From NCBI GenBank assembly GCA_943846735.1, contig OX044364.1, forward strand, positions 2,604,001-2,668,000: DNA of 64,000 nt, read 5' to 3'. The first letter of the stretch is position 1, and every line of letters begins with the position of its first letter. Of this stretch, positions 52,237 to 62,019 are shown piece by piece. The translations under genes and the position numbers were made by a program. The notes under the pieces were generated by a model. That model saw nothing but the letters and a program-made list of their open reading frames with translations. It did not search any database and was not told where the DNA came from. Source of the DNA: CAJQLB01 sp905479065. Lineage in GTDB: Bacteria > Bacteroidota > Bacteroidia > Flavobacteriales > Flavobacteriaceae.

Positions 52237-53676
52237 TTAATGATTTAAATGCCAATCTGTTTCCATAATATGAATCAATGCTCGCTCTAAATTATGATGA
52301 TCACACAAATATACCTTTTCGCATTTTGATTTCGCTGCTTCAATAGAAAAATGAGTTCCCTGATTGGGTAGTTCATTAATCTGTAACGCTTGTTTAATCA
52401 CTTTAGGGAATTTTGCAGGATGTGCGGTTGCTAAGCAAATCATTTTCATGTCCTTAAATCTATTTTTATAAGTCTCTGCCGCAACAACGGCAACTGCACC
52501 ATGAGGGTCTAACAAGTAATTGTCAGTGTCAAAAACGTCTTTTATTATGTTGAGAGTCTCAGTATCTGAGGCCTTGTTAGATATAAAACCATCATTAAAA
52601 ATATGTTGAAGTTCTTTGTTAAAGGCAACATGACCAGTACGATTGAATTCATCAATAATGTTCTTAATGGCCGTTGTTTCTACGCCAGCAATGTAGAGAT
52701 ATCTTAAAAAGTTGTAAGGAATCAAGATGTCTATGGCTGATGAAAGTGTTTGCTGCATTGGAGCTTTTGTAAATACGCCATTAGAAAAAATACGATTTAG
52801 ACTGTCATTTTCATTATTTGCTGCAATAAAGTAATTAATTGGTAGCCCCATTTTACGAGCAAGACCACCCGCACATAAATTTCCAAAACCTCCGGAAGGT
52901 ACAGACATGTTAATGGGTTCTCCTATGGTATTGACCACTTTGAAATAGCCATAAAAATAGTGTACGGTTTGCATCATGATGCGACCCCAGTTAATAGAGT
53001 TAACACTAGATAGCTTTAATGTTTCTTTAAATTTTTTATTGGCATACAATTTAGCAATTACCAAATCTAGATCGTCTCCACCTTCTGGACAATTTGAAAC
53101 TGCGACAGGATGTACATTGTGATGTGGTAGCGTGGTCATTTGACGCTCTTGCTCTCTCGTAATCATGTCTTTAGGATATAACACCCAGGCTTGTAAATTT
53201 GATTTTCCAGCAGCAAAATAAGCTGTGGCTGGACCGGTATCACCAGTTGTCGCGACCACCAATGATAAGGTGTCATTCTTTCTTTTAAGAAAGTAATTGA
53301 CCAAGTTTACTAAAAAAGCTAGGCCAATATCTTTAAACGAGACGGTCGGTCCATGAAACAGCTCCATGATAAATGTTTGAGGACGCGATGTCAATTGATG
53401 TATCGGTATGATGTCATCTTTTTCAAAATCTTGATAGGCCGCTTGAAGAATGTCTTTTAATTCCCCCTCATTTAAAATAGATTTATCAATATACAATGAG
53501 AGAATTTCATAGGCTAAATTGATGTAATCAAGCTGTTGCCATTGTTGTAATTGAGCAGTTGAAATTTTCGGAATACTTTCTGGAACATACAAGCCGCCGT
53601 CAGCAGCAAAACCGTCTAAAATTGCAGTTTCAAAATCAACGGATTGACCCTCACCTTTATTACTAATAAATCTCAT
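52237..53676 (-). CDS. thrC: Threonine synthase (PLP, long form)
   Basis: The 479-residue fold-type II PLP enzyme has the N-terminal MRFISNKGEGQSVDFETAIL, the PLP Lys115 in GPTVSFKDIGLAF and VVATTGDTGPATAYF. ThrC makes threonine from O-phosphohomoserine. Its start overlaps the OCD-like gene by 4 bases. The homologous THNSL2-type proteins act instead as phospho-amino-acid lyases, an alternative here. Confidence 0.85.
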   Translation of the reverse strand: MRFISNKGEGQSVDFETAILDGFAADGGLYVPESIPKISTAQLQQWQQLDYINLAYEILSLYIDKSILNEGELKDILQAAYQDFEKDDIIPIHQLTSRPQTFIMELFHGPTVSFKDIGLAFLVNLVNYFLKRKNDTLSLVVATTGDTGPATAYFAAGKSNLQAWVLYPKDMITREQERQMTTLPHHNVHPVAVSNCPEGGDDLDLVIAKLYANKKFKETLKLSSVNSINWGRIMMQTVHYFYGYFKVVNTIGEPINMSVPSGGFGNLCAGGLARKMGLPINYFIAANNENDSLNRIFSNGVFTKAPMQQTLSSAIDILIPYNFLRYLYIAGVETTAIKNIIDEFNRTGHVAFNKELQHIFNDGFISNKASDTETLNIIKDVFDTDNYLLDPHGAVAVVAAETYKNRFKDMKMICLATAHPAKFPKVIKQALQINELPNQGTHFSIEAAKSKCEKVYLCDHHNLERALIHIMETDWHLNH

Positions 53677-54629
53677 GAAAGTTTGTATTTATAATTCCTG
53701 TAAATAGCAGAGGCAATTTTAATATCTTGGACAGCGACACCAGTGAGATCGGCTATTGAAATTTGATTGTCAGATTGGCGATGTAGCTCAATATTTTCAA
53801 GAGCATTTCCTAATTCGATGACCTTATTTTCAGAAAGACACCCATCATTTACTGCTCTAAAAATTTCACCCCGATGTTTACTTTGTGGTATACTGTCAGC
53901 AATTACAATGTCTGCTTTGTTGAGTAATTCACTCTCAAGTTCTTGTTTGTTCGCTGTGTCTGATCCGACAGCAGTAATATGAGTACCTGGTTGAACATCA
54001 CCTACTTTTAATAGTGCTTTTTCTGAGGGAGTGGTCGTGATTATGAGATTGCAGTGCTTAGCAAGCTCATTGGGTGTGGTGGCAATGTTTACTTCAAAAT
54101 CATGGTGAATTTCATTTTTAAATTTAGATACATGATTAGCGTCTCGTCCCCATACCCAAACAGTGCGACATGGTGTTACTTGCTTGAGATACTCTAATTG
54201 TAACTTGGCTTGTATGCCATTGCCTATAATACCAATGGCCTTTACTTTTTTTGGTGCGAAGTGACGGGATACAACAGCTCCTGCCGCTGCAGTTCGAATG
54301 TCGGTTAAATGACCTTCATCAAGCAACACTGCTTCAGGCTTTCCAGTCTTTTGACTAAAAACCAGCATGAGCCCTTGGCTGGGCGACACCCCTAATTTTA
54401 AATTATCATGAAATCCAGAGGCAATTTTGACCACATAAAAATCATCGTTTTTTATGTAGCCATATTTTAGATGCACATCTCCTTTCGGTGCATCAAAATG
54501 TAGTTCTCCTACAGGTGGCACCACGGTTTCGCCCTTACTGTAGGCTATAAAACCATCGGCCATATCACTGATAACATCCACTGATGAGAGTAATGCTTTT
54601 ATGTCGTTTAGTTGAATAATGTGCGTCAT
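53673..54629 (-). CDS. Ornithine cyclodeaminase / mu-crystallin family protein
   Basis: A 318-residue NAD(P)-binding Rossmann enzyme: GIIGNGIQAKLQLEYL (about 134-149), and AVGSD with DIVIADS in the second domain. The N-terminal barrel has VVPPVGELHF and HLKYGYI. Family reactions include ornithine to proline, alanine dehydrogenase and ketimine reduction. It is 12 bases after the permease and overlaps thrC by 4 bases. Substrate unknown. Confidence 0.88.
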   Translation of the reverse strand: MTHIIQLNDIKALLSSVDVISDMADGFIAYSKGETVVPPVGELHFDAPKGDVHLKYGYIKNDDFYVVKIASGFHDNLKLGVSPSQGLMLVFSQKTGKPEAVLLDEGHLTDIRTAAAGAVVSRHFAPKKVKAIGIIGNGIQAKLQLEYLKQVTPCRTVWVWGRDANHVSKFKNEIHHDFEVNIATTPNELAKHCNLIITTTPSEKALLKVGDVQPGTHITAVGSDTANKQELESELLNKADIVIADSIPQSKHRGEIFRAVNDGCLSENKVIELGNALENIELHRQSDNQISIADLTGVAVQDIKIASAIYRNYKYKLS

Positions 54630-54641
54630 AAGAGCATGATT

Positions 54642-55970
54642 TTAATTAAAAATTGTTTGTAATATGAAGATAAGAATAATTGCTGTGATTCCTTGAATAC
54701 CTGTAGCGAGTGTGTGACTTTTAAGCGTTGTTTTGGTAGTCATTCCTGAAAATTGTGAGACCACCCAAAAATAACTATCATTAATGTGGGACACGGTCAT
54801 GGCACCTGCACCAATGGCCAATACCGTCAATGCTTTTGATAATTCAGTGTCTAAACCTAGCGGTGGTAGTAGCGGTGCAATGATTGTAGCGCTCGTAATA
54901 ATAGCCACAGTCGATGATCCTTGTGCTGTTTTTAAGATGGCTGCTAATAGAAAGGGTAGGAAAATACCAACTTGAACATCGGTCATGTGTGTGGCAATCA
55001 ACGTATCAATGTTGGCAGACCTTAAAACAGCTCCAAAAGCACCACCGGCACCCGTTATTAGAATAATGACACCTGCTTCTTTTAAGGATTCGGTAACCCA
55101 CAGTAATCGCTTGTTACTCGTTATGTCCTTATCAATTAAATTGACAGCGCATACTATACCTATGAAAAGAGCGACAAGGGGATGTCCTAAAAACAAGAGG
55201 ATATCTACGACAACCCCGTCCCCGAAAGGTTTTGTAGGGTAAGACGCTATTGATTTTAGGGCAATGAGACCAATAGGAATTATTATTGGTGAAATTATGC
55301 CAATGAGTGGTTGTTTTGAATACTGAGGTTCAGTGAGTTCTGTATCATTTGCCTCAAGGTTCTGAGTGTCCAAATGTTTAAACCTTAAGGCCCATAAGTA
55401 CCCAACGACAGCGGTGGGTATTGCGACAAATAATCCCACAAGAATAACCAAACCCAAATCAGCATTTAATGCTGCAGCTGCAGCCAATGGTCCTGGAGTT
55501 GGGGGGATGAACACATGAGAAACATATAGGCCAGTAGACAATGCTACTGCAAAAACAACGATTGAAATGCCTGTTTTTTTACGTAAGGCCTTGTTGAGTG
55601 ACGATAAAATGATAAATCCAGAGTCACAAAATACGGGGATGGCTATTAGCAGTCCTGTAAAATTTAAAGCCAATGGTGATTTACGCGAACCAATCACATT
55701 GATAAGAGTTTGCGCTAGTCGTCTGGTAGCGCCTGATTTTTCTAGAAAGGTTCCAATGATGCTTCCAAAAGCAATGATGATTCCAATACTTGATAAGGTA
55801 TTACCAAATCCTTGACTTACGGTGTTTAAAATAAGCGCTCCGTCCAAGTTTAAAGCAAAGCCCGACATCACAGCGGCAATGATTAAAGTGAGAAACGGAT
55901 GAATCTTAAAGTAAGCAATGGCTACAACAATGAGAATAAGAATTAGTGGGAGTATTAAAAACAAACTCAT
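54642..55970 (-). CDS. GntP-family permease
   Basis: The 442-residue integral membrane protein has twelve or so hydrophobic helices and the GntP features PVFCDSGFIIL, FIPPTPGPLAAA and KTAQGSSTVAIITSA. GntP members take up gluconate or, in other branches, D-serine, fructuronate or related hydroxy acids. It heads the five-gene operon and probably imports its substrate. Given amino-acid enzymes downstream, an amino or hydroxy acid is a reasonable guess. Confidence 0.9.
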   Translation of the reverse strand: MSLFLILPLILILIVVAIAYFKIHPFLTLIIAAVMSGFALNLDGALILNTVSQGFGNTLSSIGIIIAFGSIIGTFLEKSGATRRLAQTLINVIGSRKSPLALNFTGLLIAIPVFCDSGFIILSSLNKALRKKTGISIVVFAVALSTGLYVSHVFIPPTPGPLAAAAALNADLGLVILVGLFVAIPTAVVGYLWALRFKHLDTQNLEANDTELTEPQYSKQPLIGIISPIIIPIGLIALKSIASYPTKPFGDGVVVDILLFLGHPLVALFIGIVCAVNLIDKDITSNKRLLWVTESLKEAGVIILITGAGGAFGAVLRSANIDTLIATHMTDVQVGIFLPFLLAAILKTAQGSSTVAIITSATIIAPLLPPLGLDTELSKALTVLAIGAGAMTVSHINDSYFWVVSQFSGMTTKTTLKSHTLATGIQGITAIILIFILQTIFN

Positions 55971-56101
55971 GTTAGGTGGTTAGCGACTATGATTAGTTAC
56001 AGATTACCATTTCAATATAAGTAAATTATCATCGTGATGTGAAGAAAGATTTATTTTTGTTGGCAGGATGTTACACGAGTAAACAACTAAATTTAGAGCA
56101 T

Positions 56102-56132
56102 AAAAAAAGACTGCTTAATAGCAGTCTTTTTT
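56102..56132 (-). terminator. Terminator of the outer-membrane barrel gene
   Basis: GACTGC TTAATA GCAGTC with A and T flanks. On the minus strand it lies about 25 bases after the barrel protein stop and ends in seven T's. The symmetric form also works in the plus direction. Confidence 0.9.
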
Positions 56133-56149
56133 ATTAATTTAAATCTTTA

Positions 56150-56731
56150 TTAGTCTAGAACAAAGACTGCTTGCAAATTCCATTGGAAATGTCTGTTGTT
56201 ACTGATGTAGTTGTTCACATCATCTTTACTCCCAAATTTAGCGAGAGTTGATGCTCTTAAACCAAAATTTTTGTCATCTGTTAACCACCATAAAGCACCA
56301 CCTCCAACATTAAAGGTCATGGTCGATTCTTTCACATAATAAAAACCAACCCCTGCATTGGCTGTCAATTCTAGTCTGTTTCGTCTAGGGAGAAACAACT
56401 GCCCAAAATTATATTTTAAACTGGTATCAGCAGAGAAATAATAAAATTTTTGCTCCAAACGGTTAGTTCCTGCATCAATATCGTCATCATTAAATTTATT
56501 GAATGTAAATGATTGTTCGACTGCAAAATCACCATCGATACCGTATTCAAGACCTACCGCCAGAGGAATAGAGTTGAAAATCCAGTCGCCTGGGCTGTTA
56601 AACGGAGATTGTGAATCAAGGTCATTAATAGCATTAAGCCCCGCACTCATACGCCACTCGCCTTCGTTAAATTGTGCTGAGACATTAGAGAATACTGCTA
56701 GCATTAAAAGTACTGTAAAAATTTTTTTCAT
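56150..56731 (-). CDS. Outer-membrane beta-barrel protein
   Basis: The 193-residue protein has a signal peptide (cleavage after VSA, about 19) followed by alternating beta strands (for example FAVEQSFTFNKF, GVGFYYVKESTMTF) and ends in an aromatic-rich strand (FQWNLQAVFVLD). It matches the 8-stranded OmpX/OprF-like porin-fold group of Bacteroidota. Function unknown. It has its own consensus promoter and terminator. Confidence 0.85.
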   Translation of the reverse strand: MKKIFTVLLMLAVFSNVSAQFNEGEWRMSAGLNAINDLDSQSPFNSPGDWIFNSIPLAVGLEYGIDGDFAVEQSFTFNKFNDDDIDAGTNRLEQKFYYFSADTSLKYNFGQLFLPRRNRLELTANAGVGFYYVKESTMTFNVGGGALWWLTDDKNFGLRASTLAKFGSKDDVNNYISNNRHFQWNLQAVFVLD

Positions 56732-56754
56732 GATTAGTCTATTTAATTTGACAA

Positions 56755-56785
56755 CAAAAGTATGCTTTAAATCATAAAATACAAA
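56755..56785 (-). promoter_or_regulatory. Promoter of the outer-membrane barrel gene
   Basis: On the minus strand TTTG, exactly 19 bases, TACTTTTG. Both halves match the Bacteroidota consensus. The TAnnTTTG ends 23 bases before the ATG. Confidence 0.85.
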
Positions 56786-56826
56786 TTGTTTGGATGTAAA
56801 ATCGTTTGTTGTTAAGAATAAATAAT

Positions 56827-57891
56827 TTAAAATTTTGCTTTAAAATTTTCAATGACACGCTTTCGATCGTTCCATAAATCATGACGATAATCGGTATTGC
56901 TTAAAGACTTTATCAAGCGATTTGCTAATATTTTTATGATAACTATTCTCTTAATAGAGATGTCTTTCCAATAACTTAGTTTTGGATTAGTTAACCAAAA
57001 CGTAAAGAATTTGTCTTGCTTTGAATACTCATTTTTTAAATCATTAAAAAAGACATTTGTTTTTCTAAAATGATTACAAACATACTTGTTGAAGCAAAGT
57101 TCTTTGATGATGTGTCTCGATGGCTGAGCTAAGAATGTGTTCTTGTGCAGTATAAGGGTGTCGTACACGGTACGAAAATTCATACGATGATAGCGGTATC
57201 CATCATCATTAATTTCATGATTTAAAATGTTGTGCTCAATTAAATTCTGTGTGCTTGGCACAAACACGTCATTTTGAATTCTTTTATTGTTTAAAACTAG
57301 TGCATTGGATAATTCTTTTTTCGTGTAGGTTACAAACAGCTTTCGATGCAACTCTATCGCAGCGATGAATTTATTGGTGGTCATTCGAGGAAGATGTTTG
57401 TGTTCGAAATATTTGTCACCGAATGTCACAGCTATGGGTTTAAATGAATGTTGTTGCAAGAGTTCAAAAGCCTTATCTAATTGCTTGGTAGCTACTAAAA
57501 TATCAATATCACCAATCATGCGTTCTGCAATATCCTCGTAATATCCACTAGCTAAAAGAGCAGCACCTTTTAAAAATACATGCTCAATATGATGCTTCTT
57601 AAAAAGTGTTGAAAGCATCGTTACTTCCTCTAAAATTGCTTTATTACGTTTTCTATTTTGAGAGGTAATATCGTGAAGATATAAATCAAGATCTTCTGGA
57701 AGTAGGTGCAGAAGCTGCCGTTGTTTAAGCCTGCAGTATAATGTAGGGATAACGAGCTGGCGACTTCCATGAACTACGATGGCATCCCAATCAACATCAG
57801 CAGCACTCAATGTAGCTTCCAATGAGGTATTGCTTGTTGTAAAACTCAAAATATCAGCAATGGTTTGGTATGTTTCCCGAAGCCTACTCAT
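56827..57891 (-). CDS. Orphan nucleotidyltransferase (PF14907-type)
   Basis: A 354-residue protein with the MNT-like nucleotidyltransferase core: KGAALL (108-113) and the metal-binding GDIDI (127-131). ELHRKLF and a helical C-terminus follow. This pattern fits the NTP_transf_5 family, whose members are found next to some peptide-modification (lasso peptide) genes and in surface polysaccharide settings. The next gene upstream on the strand encodes a tiny exported peptide. Substrate unknown. Confidence 0.82.
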   Translation of the reverse strand: MSRLRETYQTIADILSFTTSNTSLEATLSAADVDWDAIVVHGSRQLVIPTLYCRLKQRQLLHLLPEDLDLYLHDITSQNRKRNKAILEEVTMLSTLFKKHHIEHVFLKGAALLASGYYEDIAERMIGDIDILVATKQLDKAFELLQQHSFKPIAVTFGDKYFEHKHLPRMTTNKFIAAIELHRKLFVTYTKKELSNALVLNNKRIQNDVFVPSTQNLIEHNILNHEINDDGYRYHRMNFRTVYDTLILHKNTFLAQPSRHIIKELCFNKYVCNHFRKTNVFFNDLKNEYSKQDKFFTFWLTNPKLSYWKDISIKRIVIIKILANRLIKSLSNTDYRHDLWNDRKRVIENFKAKF

Positions 57892-58028
57892 TTGCGATTA
57901 TTTTGAACATTGGAAGAGTTCTACATTTAAATTATTTAAATTCAATATCTAATCCCATGGACTCGATTGAGGTAAAAGATACTTATTTACACAGACATCA
58001 ATAACACATCAAGACTCAAGTGAAAGTG

Positions 58029-58208
58029 TTAGATGCCAAATGGATTACCTCCCGTATCATCTCCAGGAGGTGTTGAACCGGCTTGAGCTTTTTGGGGATT
58101 TAAAATTATTAGCGTGCCAACTGCTGTTAGTGCTGTGTATTTTGCCATCTTTTTTATGGCAGCTTTGCGTGTAATTTTTTTATTGTTATGGTTTTTCATA
58201 GCAGACAT
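58029..58208 (-). CDS. Small exported peptide with Gly/Pro/Asp tail
   Basis: From the ATG at 58208 (MSAMKNHNN) it has 59 residues; an ATG at 58199 gives 56. A basic N-region (KKITRKAAIKK), a hydrophobic stretch (YTALTAVGTLIIL) and an AQA cleavage site suggest export, perhaps Tat-like though RK replaces RR. The predicted mature tail is only 16 residues, GSTPPGDDTGGNPFGI. It lies 15 bases after the stop of the 1141-residue secreted protein and 137 bases before the nucleotidyltransferase. Not recognised as a named family. Confidence 0.65.
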   Translation of the reverse strand: MSAMKNHNNKKITRKAAIKKMAKYTALTAVGTLIILNPQKAQAGSTPPGDDTGGNPFGI

Positions 58209-58223
58209 TTTATAAAAACTCAA

Positions 58224-61200
58224 TTACTTGATAATAATTTTCTTTGAGATAGTTTTTTTGTTGTTATTAGTTAATGAAATTATATAGATTCCAGAACTCA
58301 GTGTGCTAACATCCATAAATTGTATTGTTTGACTCGTATTTAACCCCATGCTGTTTAGTTGGCGTCCTTGAACATCATAGATACTGGCTCTTGTTGGCTC
58401 TTGAATTAAGCCTTCAAATACGATTTTTCGTAAGTTTAAGTCATTGTATATATTAATTGAGCTTAGTTTATCAGTACTTACACTTAAGGCACTATTGGTA
58501 AATGTTAAAAAGAAACGTCCTGTTCCTTGAACTTGATTTGTAGGAGTTAAAATATAGTCACCATTGTTTAGCAAGGTAAAAGTGTTTTTTAAAACATCCT
58601 CCAAATAAATCTCCGTATTTGTTGGTAAATTTAATTCACTGATACTGAAGGTAAGTTGTTCCCCAGCATTTGCATTTACACCCAGAGGTACTTTTATGTC
58701 TAATACGTCCAAATCGCTGAGCGCTTGAAGACCCAGATCTAAGCCGGTATTATTTTGCACTGAATGAGAATACAACGCATAATCAGGAGCATCATTACCC
58801 CAAACAACAGCATCATATCCTGGATCTATGCCTTGACTAGCATTTTCATTAAAATAAAACTCTGTATTAAATGTTTTGTTTGAAGTGCTCATGTTGAGTT
58901 TTAAAAATGTTAAAGTCTCAGAGTCACGACCGTCAATGAAATCATCACTGGTACCCGTAGTTCTCATCGTTGAAGTAAATTCAATATCATAGGCATCTAT
59001 TTGACCATTATCATTTATGGCAGGAATAAAAAATGCTTGTCCAGGCGCTAATAAACGACCTGTAGAATTGGCATTATTGATGATGCTAAACGTCCCATCT
59101 CCTTTATATTCGTATACTCCACCAATATCTTCAATAAGATTTTGATTAGAGACACCTGATGCTACTTCATGCGCTAGAAATGTTGGTATGTCAACATAAG
59201 ATGGGTATGGATTTCCTATTAAATTTAATGTGCCATAAGTGACACCAAATCTTGTCACATTAATACTCACTGTACCCGTATTAACACTTCCTGAAAATTT
59301 TAATGTACTACCACCAGCTACATCCGTTGCAGCTCTATAACCTTTTCCTGCAGATAGTGTCGCCGTTTCTGTGTCAGTGTAATTTACATAAGTGCCAGAA
59401 CTATTGTCAAAAGGGGCAAAGGCCGTAGTATTACCACTTGTAGCTAAATCACCATTCGCTCCGGTATTAGCCGTTGCAAATTCACTAAATACTTGTCCTG
59501 ACAAAGGAGGAGAAATAAGATCATTTCCTGGAATTGCAGATGAACCAATTTCGTTTGTGTATTTGTTGTATGACAAGGTGCCGGTTCCGTTAGCACTGCC
59601 TGCAATCAAGCTTGAAAATTCATTTGAGTCTGAATCTAACGTTAAGCTGCCATTGTTTGTTAAGTTTCCAGAAATTTCAAGGTTTCCTGTTTTAGAGACT
59701 AAAAGTGTACTATTGTTTTCATTAGTTAAATTCGCAATACTGATAGACGTTGTTATACTAGGTGAGTTACTCTCGTTCGCTAAAATAACACTGGTTGTAC
59801 TACCCGGAATACTACCAGCATCCCAATTAGAGGATGTTCCCCAAGTTGTGTCAGTAGCTCCAGTCCAGAAGTACAAGTTCGTTTTACTTCTGGGGGTATT
59901 ATTTGTACCATCGGCATCCCAGCTAGACTCTAGAGCACCACTCGCTGTTGTATTTCTCTTGTAAGTGAAGTTATCATTCCAATTCCATGCAGTTTGACCA
60001 GTACCATTATCATTAAATTGATCAATAACACCATTAGAAGTATGATAAACATCACAACCATCATCGCCACCGTTAAAAAAGAAGTTTGTTCCAGTACCAT
60101 CAGCGGTATCACTGAAAGCAGTTGTGTAATTACTTCCGTTTTGTGTGACGATGATAAAACTACCTGGATTTAAATTACCACTAAGCGTAACTTGTTGTGT
60201 AGAATTTGAACCATTATTTGAATTAAAATATCTTGCTTCAATATTACCAAGATTGATGTATTTAGAACTTCTATTAAAAATTTCCATGTAGCCATTATCG
60301 TTACTTCCATCAGAATCATCGCCTGACACTTCTGTAATTAATAAATCTCCTGCTACAGCTTCTTCAATAACAAATGGGGTCTCATTAATAACCACACCAG
60401 CACTCCAAGAAGTTCCTTTTCTCGCAAAGACTTCAAAGTGATAAGTGGTCCCATTTGTGAGTCCAGATACTGAAACAGAGGTTCCTGTTCCTTTATACAC
60501 AGCGTACTCACCAATACCTAAATCTGTTCCAGAGCCAAAGGAAGCATTAGCCGTATAGGTTGTGCCGTCACCTGATGGTGATACTGTGACAGCCGTGGAC
60601 GCTTTCGCTACGACTAATATGTCGTCATAACAACTACCATTAGACCAACTTAAGTCAACTTGTTCACTCGCGATAGTACTTGAAAGACCAGAAATGTCAG
60701 TTGGTGTAGAGCAGCTTGTTGTGAAATTACCTGTTAGACTAGGCGTTAAATAGCAGGTATCTGTGGTGTTGTATTCAAAAATTGCAACATGGTAAGTTAC
60801 ACCTGGGCTAAGCCCAGTTATACTAACAGAATTTGCAGTAGTGCCAGCATATACAGCGTAGTTGCCTGTACCTAGTTCAGTACCTGAACCAAAAGCGATA
60901 TCACCAGTATACGATGTTCCATCGGTAGGATTCGTGTCAACAGTAGCGCCTTCTTTTACTAAAACTAAGACTTCATCGCCATTGCCAGACGTCCAATTCA
61001 ATGTTGCAGAATCTGATCCTAATGAGGTGGTACTGTATGAGGATGCTTGTGTTGTCGGTGGAGTGCAGCCAGAAGGAATTACGGGAGCTACTCCAAAACC
61101 AACAGGTCCGTCACCAGAAGGATTTGTGCTTAAAGTATTGAATCTTGAACTGGGATCTGTCCAACCATCAGTGTCTCCTGTGGTAATACCTTCATTTAAT

Positions 61201-61649
61201 TCTATGTTTTGATTAGCTGTAGAGACTCCACTGCCCGACCAGGACGATCCTGGATCATCACCTGCCAAACCAAACATATCAGTAATAGTTCCACCATATT
61301 TTACCACCAAAGCATCATCTCCATTATAAGTAAAGCTTTTTAAAAAAAACACACTTCCATTTCCTTCTGTTATACCTTGCATCCCTGAAGTACCAATAAC
61401 AATAACATCACCATCTGCTAATGTTCCATTTGATATGGTGTAATCTGTACCAGGAGAAGCTCCATTGGTCCCTTTTTCAATTACAAGGTTATTTGTAGAA
61501 AAATTTAATGTTGCTCCGGTATTATTCCAAATTTCAATACCCTTTGGATCACTTCCTGAATTTGTTTCAATGTATTGGCTAATTGTCTGCCCAAAACTAA
61601 AATTGCTCACTAAAAGTACAATTGAAAAAAGAAAATAAAAATGTTTCAT
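58224..61649 (-). CDS. Secreted lamin-tail/fibronectin-III protein with T9SS C-terminal domain
   Basis: The 1141-residue protein has a signal peptide (FSFGQ, about 20). A lamin-tail domain (about 22-170, IEIWNNTGATLNF) and two fibronectin-III-like repeats (about 198-420) follow. A second lamin-tail domain starts near 430 (LLITEVSGDDSDG), then a cargo-like domain with GNPYPSYVD and FYFN segments. A type A T9SS sorting domain ends it (SIYDVQGR, LSSGIYIISL, KKIIIK). It would be secreted and attached at the surface. Enzymatic activity not evident. Confidence 0.9.
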   Translation of the reverse strand: MKHFYFLFSIVLLVSNFSFGQTISQYIETNSGSDPKGIEIWNNTGATLNFSTNNLVIEKGTNGASPGTDYTISNGTLADGDVIVIGTSGMQGITEGNGSVFFLKSFTYNGDDALVVKYGGTITDMFGLAGDDPGSSWSGSGVSTANQNIELNEGITTGDTDGWTDPSSRFNTLSTNPSGDGPVGFGVAPVIPSGCTPPTTQASSYSTTSLGSDSATLNWTSGNGDEVLVLVKEGATVDTNPTDGTSYTGDIAFGSGTELGTGNYAVYAGTTANSVSITGLSPGVTYHVAIFEYNTTDTCYLTPSLTGNFTTSCSTPTDISGLSSTIASEQVDLSWSNGSCYDDILVVAKASTAVTVSPSGDGTTYTANASFGSGTDLGIGEYAVYKGTGTSVSVSGLTNGTTYHFEVFARKGTSWSAGVVINETPFVIEEAVAGDLLITEVSGDDSDGSNDNGYMEIFNRSSKYINLGNIEARYFNSNNGSNSTQQVTLSGNLNPGSFIIVTQNGSNYTTAFSDTADGTGTNFFFNGGDDGCDVYHTSNGVIDQFNDNGTGQTAWNWNDNFTYKRNTTASGALESSWDADGTNNTPRSKTNLYFWTGATDTTWGTSSNWDAGSIPGSTTSVILANESNSPSITTSISIANLTNENNSTLLVSKTGNLEISGNLTNNGSLTLDSDSNEFSSLIAGSANGTGTLSYNKYTNEIGSSAIPGNDLISPPLSGQVFSEFATANTGANGDLATSGNTTAFAPFDNSSGTYVNYTDTETATLSAGKGYRAATDVAGGSTLKFSGSVNTGTVSINVTRFGVTYGTLNLIGNPYPSYVDIPTFLAHEVASGVSNQNLIEDIGGVYEYKGDGTFSIINNANSTGRLLAPGQAFFIPAINDNGQIDAYDIEFTSTMRTTGTSDDFIDGRDSETLTFLKLNMSTSNKTFNTEFYFNENASQGIDPGYDAVVWGNDAPDYALYSHSVQNNTGLDLGLQALSDLDVLDIKVPLGVNANAGEQLTFSISELNLPTNTEIYLEDVLKNTFTLLNNGDYILTPTNQVQGTGRFFLTFTNSALSVSTDKLSSINIYNDLNLRKIVFEGLIQEPTRASIYDVQGRQLNSMGLNTSQTIQFMDVSTLSSGIYIISLTNNNKKTISKKIIIK

Positions 61650-62019
61650 ATAAAATGTCTGTTTTGTGTAATTATTGGATTAGTAATTTACTGGTGCTAT
61701 TTACATTTGGGTATGATAAATTTTTCCAAACACGTTGTAAAAAAGGTAGGTTGATGAAACGGAAAATTTGTTTTGAAATCTGTGAATAATTAGAGGAAAT
61801 AGCACCATTAGTTGGGGAGGCTAGTGTGCAAAGTACAGTAATCAGATGTCTCAAACATGCCATATAAATCGCAGTATATGATTTTGATTGTTAACTTGTG
61901 GATGACAACTGAGCGCTAAAAATAGTAAAATAAAACTACTATAAAAATTATGGGAAACAATAATTAACCATGGTCAATTGTATTAACATATTATCTCGAT
62001 AAAGTGAGTATTAATACCG
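61650..62019. other. Intergenic region between the two lamin-tail genes
   Basis: About 370 bases with no supported gene. A 63-codon minus-strand frame (61672-61863) has no recognisable features and is not called. At 61922-61941 an AT-only palindrome (ATAGTA/TACTAT) followed on the minus strand by T's could be a weak terminator of the upstream gene. No consensus TTTG/TAnnTTTG pair was found for the downstream gene. Confidence 0.5.

Noticed and set aside
58029..58208. Reading the small peptide as a lasso peptide precursor
   Set aside because: The core begins with Gly and has Asp at 7 and 8, but the leader lacks the penultimate Thr and no cyclase, protease or recognition protein is in the window. 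Kept only as a hypothesis in the findings.
59392..59964. 190-codon plus-strand frame opposite the lamin-tail gene
   Set aside because: It is antisense to a well-supported secreted protein, has no family match and reflects the low stop density of Ser/Thr-rich coding sequence read backwards.
61672..61863. 63-codon minus-strand frame between the lamin-tail genes
   Set aside because: No signal peptide, domain or known motif, and no promoter pair. Retained only as part of the intergenic description.
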